From JBBDWZ01 sp050732575 (GTDB lineage Bacteria; Gemmatimonadota; Gemmatimonadetes; Longimicrobiales; RSA9), in assembly GCA_050732575.1 (NCBI GenBank), contig JBOHRF010000255.1:1-7312 (forward strand): a stretch of 7,312 nucleotides of DNA. Direction: 5' to 3'. Made by a program: the position numbers and the translations under genes. Positions 1 through 5,780 of this stretch are shown piece after piece. The notes below the pieces were generated by a model. That model ran no database searches. It saw nothing but the letters and a program-made list of their open reading frames with translations, and was not told the DNA's origin. How positions within the stretch are numbered: position 1 is the first letter of the stretch; each line of letters begins with the position of its first letter.

Positions 1-2003
1 GCCGAGCCGCGCAGAGTATTCTGGTGGTTCCGTTCGCGCCTGCAGTGGCTGACAGTGCGTTGACGCGACTCGGTCGGGAGCTAGCGCTCACGCTGAGCAC
101 CAATCTGGACGGTGTGGGTGGCATCCGTACCGTGCATCCATTGGCCGTACTTTCACAATCCACGGATCGAACTGCACCCTACACGCTCGAGTATGCGCGC
201 GCTCTGGCCAAACGGCTGGGCGCGCGCAGTGTAGTGCACGGCAGCCTGGTGCGTGTCGGTGAGCGTGTGCGCGTGGATCTCGCGCTGTTCGAAGGTGATG
301 ACGTGACGCCCGAGATCCAGGCATCGGCCACCAGTGATGGCGATGACATTGCGGCGCTGACCGACTCCGCCACCTGGGCGTTCCTTGCGCAAGTATGGCG
401 CACCGGCCAGCCGCCCTCTCCCAGTCTGGCCGCGATCACTACTCGGTCGATCCCGGCGCTGCGCGCGTTTCTGGAAGGTGAGCGCGACATTGTGGGGGGC
501 AACTTTCATCTGGCCGCGCGCGCGTTCAAGCGCGCAATCGAGGAAGATTCCACGTTCTGGCTGGCGTACTGGCGCTACGGCTATTCGCTGAGCTGGCACG
601 GGCAGCCGATCGATTCCATGGTGCGCGCTGCCTTCGAGACGCACCGCGATCGATTCCCCGAGCGCGACCGCGCGTTGATCGAAGCACGCATGCCCCGAGA
701 CAGTCTGACTGCCCACATCGAGCGGCTACGCGTGCTCACGGTACGGTACCCGGATTACTGGCCAGCCTGGCTGCAATACCAGGATCTGCTGGTGCACAAC
801 GGAGGATTCTTTGGGTTCAGTTACGATGACTCGCGGGCCGCGCTCGAGCGATTGGTGGTCCTCAACCCCGAGCTTGTGCCGGCCTGGACTCATCTGATGT
901 GGATGGCCGTGCACCAGCGAGATACCGCAACCGGCAGGCGAGTCGTGGCCGAACTGGCGCGCCTGCGACTCGATTCGCTCAGCATGGCAGAGACGAGCCT
1001 GGACGAACTCGGGATTTATCGCTATCTCGACTATCTAGTCCAGAACAACGGCCGGCCAGACACCGTATCTGCCAACCGTGGCGCGGCATTTCTCGCCAGT
1101 TACCGCGGCCCGTTGCCACTCGAGAGTCTGCCGGGTGGCCTCATGACGTTTGGTTTCGCTGCTGCAGAAGTCGATTTCGACAGGCGCATCCTCCGCTCGC
1201 GCGACGCTCCCCCACCGCTCAAGGTCGGTGCTCATCGGGCCCTGGCCATGGCGCACGCCAAACGGGGCGCATGGGATTCCGCGCTGGTGGCGGCGGCTGC
1301 GTACGCCGACTTCAGCCGGCAGTCGGAAAGCGTGTACTACGGATATCAACTCGCAGCCGTGAGTGAATGGCTGGGCGCCACGGATTCAGCCATTACCAAA
1401 GGCTGGCGACGGCGCATTCACGCGCAGCCGACAAAGCTCTCGGAGCAGGCCAGCCTCAACGTGACCTGGCTGGATGGACTGGTAGCGGCTGCGCGGCGAG
1501 ACACGACCGGCCTCGATCAAGCTCGCATGCAGCTCACCGCTTCGAATATGCCGGCCGCCGCGTTCATGAAACGCTCACTCGACGCCTTTGCTACGGATTT
1601 GCGTGGTAACAGCGCGGATGCAGGACGACAGCTGGCCGACCTCGAATGGGAAATGGCACGGCGGGGGCGAGTGCGAATCTTTGGATCACGGTATTCCTTT
1701 TTCACGGGAGTCAATCGACTGGCGGCCGCCAGACGGCTGACGGCGGCAGGCGACCTGGCGACGGCCGAGCGTCTGCTCCACTTCCCGGAGGCGGTATTGA
1801 CCGTGCTCAGCCACGAACAGGCGAACCGCGCACTCGAAGGCGCGGTCTGGTTCGAACGGGGACGCATGGAGCAAGCGGCCGGCCGGCCGGACGCAGCCGT
1901 GCGAGCCTATCGGCGGGTGCTGGAAGAATACGATGTACCCGCCGCCGGTTTGCGCTGGATGATCGACGCCGCTAAAGCAGCGATCACCAAGCTGAGCGGG
2001 TAG
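1..2003 (+). CDS. TPR protein with FlgO/TolB-like N-terminal domain, 5'-truncated by window edge
   Basis: The reading frame is open from base 3 to the TAG at 2001-2003, giving 666 visible codons, and no stop precedes the GTG at base 24. The residues just before that GTG (RAAQSIL) lead into the strand ILVVPF, which usually opens the nucleotide-binding-like FlgO/TolB domain of these proteins, so the true start lies upstream. Residues about 5-130 form this domain; its hallmark is the ALAKRLGARSVVHGSLVRVG stretch near residues 67-86, followed by VRVDLALF. From about 150 to the end the protein is helical with TPR-like repeats: one is clear near 165-200 (aromatic-rich, AARAFKRAIEEDSTFWLAYW) and another near 610-645 (AAGRPDAAVRAYRRVLEEYD). 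In Gemmatimonadota such tails usually follow a Ser/Thr kinase domain, a transcriptional-regulator domain or membrane helices. The relevant part is outside the window, so the function is open: probably signalling or protein-protein scaffolding. No catalytic motif is visible. Confidence 0.85.
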   Translation, partial: RAAQSILVVPFAPAVADSALTRLGRELALTLSTNLDGVGGIRTVHPLAVLSQSTDRTAPYTLEYARALAKRLGARSVVHGSLVRVGERVRVDLALFEGDDVTPEIQASATSDGDDIAALTDSATWAFLAQVWRTGQPPSPSLAAITTRSIPALRAFLEGERDIVGGNFHLAARAFKRAIEEDSTFWLAYWRYGYSLSWHGQPIDSMVRAAFETHRDRFPERDRALIEARMPRDSLTAHIERLRVLTVRYPDYWPAWLQYQDLLVHNGGFFGFSYDDSRAALERLVVLNPELVPAWTHLMWMAVHQRDTATGRRVVAELARLRLDSLSMAETSLDELGIYRYLDYLVQNNGRPDTVSANRGAAFLASYRGPLPLESLPGGLMTFGFAAAEVDFDRRILRSRDAPPPLKVGAHRALAMAHAKRGAWDSALVAAAAYADFSRQSESVYYGYQLAAVSEWLGATDSAITKGWRRRIHAQPTKLSEQASLNVTWLDGLVAAARRDTTGLDQARMQLTASNMPAAAFMKRSLDAFATDLRGNSADAGRQLADLEWEMARRGRVRIFGSRYSFFTGVNRLAAARRLTAAGDLATAERLLHFPEAVLTVLSHEQANRALEGAVWFERGRMEQAAGRPDAAVRAYRRVLEEYDVPAAGLRWMIDAAKAAITKLSG

Positions 2004-2067
2004 GGGTCACCCTCCCCCTTCCCTTAATCCTATTTCCTCAGTCTGTTAAAGCTGGGTCTCGCCCCTC

Positions 2068-2096
2068 TTGACCGGCGCGATCCAGCAACGAACAAT
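2068..2096 (+). promoter_or_regulatory. Candidate sigma70-type promoter for the lipoprotein gene
   Basis: TTGACC at 2068-2073 matches five of six bases of the -35 consensus. AACAAT at 2091-2096 matches four of six bases of the -10 consensus, and the spacing between them is exactly 17 bp. It lies in the 173-nt gap after the TPR gene and 81 nt before the lipoprotein start, so the transcript would have a 5' leader of about 70 nt that includes the hairpin at 2146-2163. This was found by eye only. Promoter rules in the presumed lineage are not well known, so it is tentative. Confidence 0.35.
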
Positions 2097-2145
2097 TGCG
2101 GGTTCACACGCGCAGCTCATCACCTCGACTCACCTCTCGCGGGGG

Positions 2146-2163
2146 CGACGGCTTCAGCCGTCG
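2146..2163 (+). repeat. REP-like 7-bp perfect hairpin directly before a ribosome binding site
   Basis: CGACGGC (2146-2152) and GCCGTCG (2157-2163) are exact reverse complements around a TTCA loop. A G-T wobble and one more G-C pair can extend the stem outward. No T tract follows, so it does not look like an intrinsic terminator. It ends 2 nt before the AGGAG motif of the lipoprotein gene. Palindromes with this kind of GACGGCTTCAGCCGTC core resemble REP-type extragenic repeats found in many copies in GC-rich genomes, but only one copy is present here. A role in transcript stability or in access to the ribosome binding site is inference. Confidence 0.6.
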
Positions 2164-2165
2164 TC

Positions 2166-2170
2166 AGGAG
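2166..2170 (+). promoter_or_regulatory. Ribosome binding site of the lipoprotein gene
   Basis: AGGAG lies 6 nt before the ATG at 2177 and fixes that codon as the start. The strong hairpin at 2146-2163 stops just short of it, so the site should stay single-stranded next to a stable stem. Confidence 0.7.
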
Positions 2171-2176
2171 CCGTAG

Positions 2177-2836
2177 ATGACAAAGATCAAAGCGATGCTG
2201 GTTTTGGGAGTGGTACTGGCTTGCAGCCAGGAGCCGGTCGTTACGCAGCAGCAGAATCGCCTGGGCTTCTTCCTTACCAGCGCGGGCCCGGGCAACGGCG
2301 CAAATCTGGGCGGGCTCGAAGGCGCCGATCGCCACTGCACCACGTTGGCCGACGCAGTGAACGTGCGGAACGTGACCTGGCGCGCGTATCTCAGTCTGCC
2401 GGCTGCGGGCGGCAGAGCGGCCGTGAATGCCAAAGATCGCATTGGAAATGGTCCCTGGTACAACTCCAAGGCACAGCTCATCGCTCAAAACGTAGCCGAC
2501 CTGCACAGTGACAATGCCAAGTGGACCAAGCAGACTGTGCTGAATGAAAAAGGCGAGGTCGTAAATGGTCGCGGTGACACACCGAACCGGCATGACGTCT
2601 TGACGGGCTCGCAGGCCGACGGCACCGCCTATGCGGGCGATGCCGACACGACGTGCGGCAACTGGACCAGCGGCGCGGATGGTCAGGGCAGCGCGCGCGT
2701 CGGCCATTTCGACAAAGTGGGCGGCGGCGAGAATCCGACGTCGTGGAACTCGGCGCACGCATCACGGGGATGCAGTCAGGCCAATCTGCAAGCTACGGGC
2801 GGAGATGGCCTGTTCTTTTGTTTCGCCATCAACTAA
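2177..2836 (+). CDS. Lectin-like lipoprotein (C-type-lectin/endostatin-like fold family)
   Basis: This 219-residue protein starts with a short lipoprotein signal: lysines at 3 and 5, a hydrophobic core, then VLAC with the lipid-carrying Cys at 16. Ser at +2 does not suggest inner-membrane retention under enteric rules. The mature part shows the signature of a family often annotated as bacterial 'lectin': FFLTSAGPGNGANLGGLEGA near 31-50, TWRAYLSL at 67-74, AVNAKDRIGNGPWYN at 82-96, GRGDTPNRHDVLTGS at 131-145, then NPTSWNSAHASRGCSQANL up to 204 and the FFCFAIN end. Besides Cys16 there are four cysteines (54, 160, 199, 215), enough for two disulfides as expected outside the cytoplasm. Sugar binding is assumed from the fold and has not been shown; no ligand can be named. 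The iorA-like gene follows after 46 nt with no clear terminator, so the two may share a transcript. Confidence 0.8.
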   Translation: MTKIKAMLVLGVVLACSQEPVVTQQQNRLGFFLTSAGPGNGANLGGLEGADRHCTTLADAVNVRNVTWRAYLSLPAAGGRAAVNAKDRIGNGPWYNSKAQLIAQNVADLHSDNAKWTKQTVLNEKGEVVNGRGDTPNRHDVLTGSQADGTAYAGDADTTCGNWTSGADGQGSARVGHFDKVGGGENPTSWNSAHASRGCSQANLQATGGDGLFFCFAIN

Positions 2837-2846
2837 CGGTCGTTAG
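2833..2846 (+). repeat. Palindrome overlapping the lipoprotein stop codon
   Basis: CTAACG (2833-2838) and CGTTAG (2841-2846) are exact reverse complements separated by GT. As RNA this would be a 5-bp stem with a GGTC tetraloop. It includes the TAA stop and has no T tract after it, so a terminator is unlikely. A small operator or a chance palindrome fits equally well. Confidence 0.4.
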
Positions 2847-2868
2847 CGCTTTCGCCACGGCACCTCAC

Positions 2869-2873
2869 GGAGG
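2869..2873 (+). promoter_or_regulatory. Ribosome binding site deciding the start of the Fe-S subunit
   Basis: GGAGG lies 9 nt before the ATG at 2883. A longer reading from the TTG at 2874 is possible on paper, but that codon directly abuts this motif and would leave no spacing. The ATG at 2883 is therefore preferred; the next ATG, at 2886, would give 12 nt. Confidence 0.75.
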
Positions 2874-2882
2874 TTGAAAGAC

Positions 2883-3383
2883 ATGATGGTCACGTTCCGA
2901 GTCAACGGGAAATCCACCACCGTGGATGTCCCGGCCGACATGCCCCTGCTCTGGGTGCTGCGCGATGCACTCGATCTTAAGGGCACCAAGTTCGGCTGTG
3001 GCGTTGCGCAGTGTGGCGCCTGCACGGTGCACCTGAATGGCGCAGCCACGCGCTCGTGCATCACGCCAGTATCAGCAGTACAGGGAGCAGATGTCACGAC
3101 CGTGGAAGGCCTCTCGCCTGATGCCACGCACCCGTTGCAGCGTGCGTGGCTGGAGCTGGATGTGCCGCAATGCGGCTACTGCCAGGCTGGCCAGCTCATG
3201 TCGGCCGCAGCGCTGCTGGCGCGCACACCCAAGCCGACCGACGCGCAGATCGATGCTGCCATGAACGGCAATATCTGCCGGTGCGCAACGTATCTGCGCA
3301 TCCGTCAGGCGATTCATCGGGCGGCCAACATGCCGGCATCCGACGCAGGCTCGCCCAGCCGCAACGGCAACCACAACTCATAA
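2883..3383 (+). CDS. iorA: [2Fe-2S] subunit of IorA-like xanthine dehydrogenase-family hydroxylase
   Basis: This 166-residue protein carries two [2Fe-2S] clusters that pass electrons away from the molybdenum centre of its partner. The N-terminal plant-ferredoxin-like domain has Cys39, Cys44, Cys47 and Cys59 (GCGVAQCGACTVHLNG, then SC). The C-terminal four-helix domain has Cys97, Cys100, Cys132 and Cys134 (QCGYCQAGQ and NGNICRCATYLRI). All eight ligands are intact and the length is usual for the family. It has no export signal, so it should cross the membrane bound to its Tat-tagged partner. Its stop codon lies inside the ribosome binding site of the next gene, which suggests coupled translation. 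The last 16 residues (polar, Ser/Asn-rich) look disordered. The symbol reflects similarity to isoquinoline 1-oxidoreductase; the actual substrate is unknown, and related enzymes oxidise aldehydes or N-heterocycles. Confidence 0.93.
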   Translation: MMVTFRVNGKSTTVDVPADMPLLWVLRDALDLKGTKFGCGVAQCGACTVHLNGAATRSCITPVSAVQGADVTTVEGLSPDATHPLQRAWLELDVPQCGYCQAGQLMSAAALLARTPKPTDAQIDAAMNGNICRCATYLRIRQAIHRAANMPASDAGSPSRNGNHNS

Positions 3384-3388
3384 GGAGG
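3381..3388 (+). promoter_or_regulatory. Stop codon embedded in ribosome binding site (TAAGGAGG)
   Basis: The TAA that ends the Fe-S subunit is the first part of TAAGGAGG, a full match to the 16S rRNA tail. The ATG of the large subunit follows 4 nt after the GGAGG. A ribosome that terminates here sits on the next initiation site, which would favour matched production of the two subunits. Confidence 0.8.
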
Positions 3389-3392
3389 CGAC

Positions 3393-5615
3393 ATGGACAC
3401 GACCTTGCGCGTCAACCGTCGCCAGTTCTTCCGGGTCAGCGCCATTGCGGGCGGCGGCCTGTTGCTCGCCACCTATATCGACCCCTTCGGCGCACTGGCG
3501 GCCGACACGGCGGTCGATTTCACACCCAATGCATTCATCCGCATCACGCCTGATGGCATCGTGACGATCATCGCGAAGAATCCGGAGATCGGTCAGGGTG
3601 TCAAGACGATGTTGCCCATGCTCATTGCTGATGAGCTGGATGTCGATTGGAAGAACGTGCGCATCGAGCAGGCTGATTTCGACAATACCAAGTTCCAGGG
3701 ACAGTCGGCGGGCGGCAGCAATGCCACGCCCAGCAGCTGGCTGCCCATGCGGCAGGTGGGTGCGGCCGGACGCGTCATGTTGATTGCTGCCGCGGCCCAA
3801 ACCTGGGGCGTGCCGGAAGCGGAGTGCGAGACCGCCGCCGGTGTAGTGCGTCATCGCGCCAGCAACCGCAGCTTGACGTACGGACAGCTCACGGAGAAAG
3901 CGGCCACGCTGACACCGCCCGATCTGGCCACCGTGAAGCTGAAGGAGCCGAAAGACTTCCGCATCATCGGCACCAAGGTGCCCGGTGTCGACAACCTGAA
4001 GATCGTCACGGGCAAGCCGCTCTACGGCATCGATATCACTGTGCCGGGCATGTTGTACGCCGTGTTCGAGAAGTGTCCAGTGTTCGGCGGTAAGGTAGCC
4101 AGCGCGAACATCGACGAGATCAAAGCGCAGCTCGGTGTGCGTAACTGCTTCGTAGTTGAGGGCGGCACGGCGCTCACCGGTTTGCTGAGTGGTGTTGCGA
4201 TTGTGGGCGATACGTGGTGGGCAGCACAATCGGCACGAAAGAAACTGCGCGTGACCTGGAATGAAGGGCCTACCGCCGAGCAGAGCAGTGCCGGCTTCGC
4301 GGCCAAAGCTGCCGAGCTGTCCAGGCAGCCCGCACAACGCACGCTGCGCAAAGATGGCGACTTCGATGCCGCACTGGCGGGCGCGGCCAAGAAAGTGAGT
4401 GCTGAATACTTCTATCCGTTCATCTCGCATGCGCCACTCGAGCCGCAGAATACCACCGCGCACTTCAGGGATGGCAAGATCGAGATCTGGTCACCCACAC
4501 AAACGCCGCAGGCAGGACGCGGACTGGTGGCCCGCACGCTGGGCATTCAGGAAACCGATATCACGCTCCATCTGATTCGGGCGGGCGGTGGTTTTGGGCG
4601 CCGGCTGTCCAACGATTACATGGTGGAAGCAGCGTGGATCGCCAAAGAAGCCGGTGTGCCGGTCAAGCTGCTCTGGACGCGTGAAGATGACATGCAGCAC
4701 GACTTCTACCGGCCTGCCGGATTCCATTATTTCACGGGCGGTGTGGATGCCAGTGGCAAACTGGTGGCCTGGCGCGACCATTTCATCTCGTTCGGTGAAG
4801 GTGAGCGTGTGGCTTCCAGCGCGGGCGTGGGCGCCACGGAATTCCCCTCGCGCTACATCCCCAATTTCACGCTCGACATGTCGCTGATTCCGCTCGGTGT
4901 GCCGACCGGCGCGCTGCGCGCGCCAGGAAGCAATGGCCTGGCCTTCGTGATGCAGGGCTTCATCGATGAGCTGGCGCAAGCGGCGGGCAAAGACCCGGTG
5001 CAGTTCCGGCTCGATCTCTTGGGCAACACACCGATTCCGCTTTCACCGCCTCCACCAGGACAGCAGGGTGGTGGTGGCGGGCCGCAGTTCGATGCGGCGC
5101 GTATGCGCGGTGTGCTCGAGCTGGTCGCCGAAAAATCAGGCTGGGGCAGAACCCGACTCGCTCGTGGCACTGGCATGGGCGTGGCTTTCCACTTCAGCCA
5201 CCGCGGCTACTTTGCCGAGGTAGTCCAGGCCACGGTCAGCCGGCAGGGTGTGCTGAAGATCGACAAGGTCTGGGTGGCCGGTGATGTAGGCAGCCAGATC
5301 ATCAACCTGAGCAATGCGGAGAGCAACGTGCAGGGTGGCGTGCTCGATGGATTGGCAGAAGCGCTGGGCCAGGAAATCACGATCGAACGCGGCCGCACGG
5401 TGCAGAGCAACTTCCACGACTTCCCGCTCCTGCGCCTGACCCAGGCACCGCCCGTAATCGAGGTGCACTGGAACAAGACGGATTTCCCGCCCACCGGCCT
5501 GGGGGAACCGTCATTGCCGCCCGCGATTCCAGCATTGTGCAATGCGATTTTTGCGGCCACGGGCAAGCGCATTCGCTCGTTGCCGTTGTCGAAGCAGGAT
5601 TTGAGGTGGGCGTAA
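3393..5615 (+). CDS. iorB: Tat-exported molybdopterin-binding subunit of IorB-like hydroxylase
   Basis: This 740-residue catalytic subunit of a molybdenum hydroxylase binds molybdopterin cytosine dinucleotide in this family and hydroxylates its substrate with water-derived oxygen. The N-terminus VNRRQFFRVSAIAGGGLLLA (twin Arg at 9-10) is a Tat signal, with likely cleavage near GALA-AD (34-38). Markers along the chain: NPEIGQGVKTMLPML (63-77), LEPQNTTAHF (349-358), the cofactor loop GGGFGRR (398-404), LRAPGSNG (508-515), and GLGEPSLPP (702-710), where Glu705 is the expected catalytic base. Length and motif order match IorB rather than the longer three-subunit xanthine dehydrogenases. A Pro/Gly-rich stretch at 547-564 (SPPPPGQQGGGGGP) looks like a flexible inserted loop. 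No FAD subunit is encoded; two-subunit relatives usually give electrons to a cytochrome or other acceptor, none of which is in the window. The substrate is unknown. Confidence 0.93.
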   Translation: MDTTLRVNRRQFFRVSAIAGGGLLLATYIDPFGALAADTAVDFTPNAFIRITPDGIVTIIAKNPEIGQGVKTMLPMLIADELDVDWKNVRIEQADFDNTKFQGQSAGGSNATPSSWLPMRQVGAAGRVMLIAAAAQTWGVPEAECETAAGVVRHRASNRSLTYGQLTEKAATLTPPDLATVKLKEPKDFRIIGTKVPGVDNLKIVTGKPLYGIDITVPGMLYAVFEKCPVFGGKVASANIDEIKAQLGVRNCFVVEGGTALTGLLSGVAIVGDTWWAAQSARKKLRVTWNEGPTAEQSSAGFAAKAAELSRQPAQRTLRKDGDFDAALAGAAKKVSAEYFYPFISHAPLEPQNTTAHFRDGKIEIWSPTQTPQAGRGLVARTLGIQETDITLHLIRAGGGFGRRLSNDYMVEAAWIAKEAGVPVKLLWTREDDMQHDFYRPAGFHYFTGGVDASGKLVAWRDHFISFGEGERVASSAGVGATEFPSRYIPNFTLDMSLIPLGVPTGALRAPGSNGLAFVMQGFIDELAQAAGKDPVQFRLDLLGNTPIPLSPPPPGQQGGGGGPQFDAARMRGVLELVAEKSGWGRTRLARGTGMGVAFHFSHRGYFAEVVQATVSRQGVLKIDKVWVAGDVGSQIINLSNAESNVQGGVLDGLAEALGQEITIERGRTVQSNFHDFPLLRLTQAPPVIEVHWNKTDFPPTGLGEPSLPPAIPALCNAIFAATGKRIRSLPLSKQDLRWA

Positions 5616-5621
5616 ACACGC

Positions 5622-5765
5622 CGGACGACAGTTGCTTTCTTGCGATTTGGACGTGAACAGCCGGCCAACACTGGGTTTTTGCCGCGTTTTGCCGTATCAG
5701 GCCATGGTCAGAGCATGGTTGCATAGCCGAACCGGCCAGATTGTTGGAAAAGCAACTGTCGTCCG
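5622..5765. repeat. 144-bp inverted-repeat element (17-bp perfect arms), MITE-like or invertible
   Basis: CGGACGACAGTTGCTTT at 5622-5638 and AAAGCAACTGTCGTCCG at 5749-5765 are exact reverse complements over 17 bp, enclosing 110 bp. GCC stands at both outer edges (5620-5622 and 5765-5767), which would be a 3-bp target duplication if the ends are GGACGAC and GTCGTCC; in GC-rich DNA this may be chance. The element fills the gap between the oxidase stop (5615) and the aminotransferase ribosome binding site (5771). The interior codes for nothing convincing but holds a few short direct repeats and a 5-bp stem (CCATG 5702-5706 with CATGG 5714-5718). The repeat itself is certain. Whether it is a non-autonomous transposable element, an invertible promoter or a folded mRNA leader is not settled; no transposase or recombinase is encoded in the window. 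Confidence 0.7.
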
Positions 5766-5770
5766 CCAAA

Positions 5771-5776
5771 GGGAGG
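5771..5776 (+). promoter_or_regulatory. Ribosome binding site of the aminotransferase gene
   Basis: GGGAGG lies 4 nt before the ATG at 5781, the same short spacing as for the large oxidase subunit. It sits only 5 nt outside the right arm of the inverted repeat, so folding of that repeat in mRNA could change access to it. Confidence 0.75.
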
Positions 5777-5780
5777 CCAC

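Noticed and set aside
24..26. GTG at base 24 as the true start of the TPR protein
   Set aside because: The conserved strand ILVVPF begins before it, the frame stays open to the window edge, and no ribosome binding site precedes it.
153..716. Reverse-strand open frame (187 codons) opposite the TPR gene
   Set aside because: The composition is that of a GC-rich antisense shadow, with no domain and no plausible ribosome binding site; the sense frame carries recognisable FlgO/TPR features.
2002..2019. Intrinsic terminator after the TPR gene (AGGGG pairing with CCCCT)
   Set aside because: The stem is only 5 bp with an 8-nt loop, overlaps the stop codon, and is followed by CCC and scattered T rather than a T tract.
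2120..2758. Reverse-strand open frame (212 codons) opposite the lectin-like gene
   Set aside because: The sense strand encodes a family with conserved motifs and cysteines; the reverse product has no recognisable feature.
2874..2882. TTG start for the Fe-S subunit, three codons upstream
   Set aside because: The Shine-Dalgarno GGAGG directly touches this codon and leaves no spacing; the ATG at 2883 has a normal 9-nt spacing and matches the family's N-terminus.
3378..4463. Long reverse-strand open frame (361 codons) opposite the molybdopterin subunit
   Set aside because: It lies entirely opposite a clearly conserved gene, has no recognisable motif, and is His/Arg-rich as expected for the complement of GC-rich coding DNA.
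5609..5622. GGCGT-AAAC-ACGCC hairpin over the oxidase stop codon as a terminator
   Set aside because: It is only a 5-bp stem, with no T tract after it; its right side also runs into the large inverted repeat.
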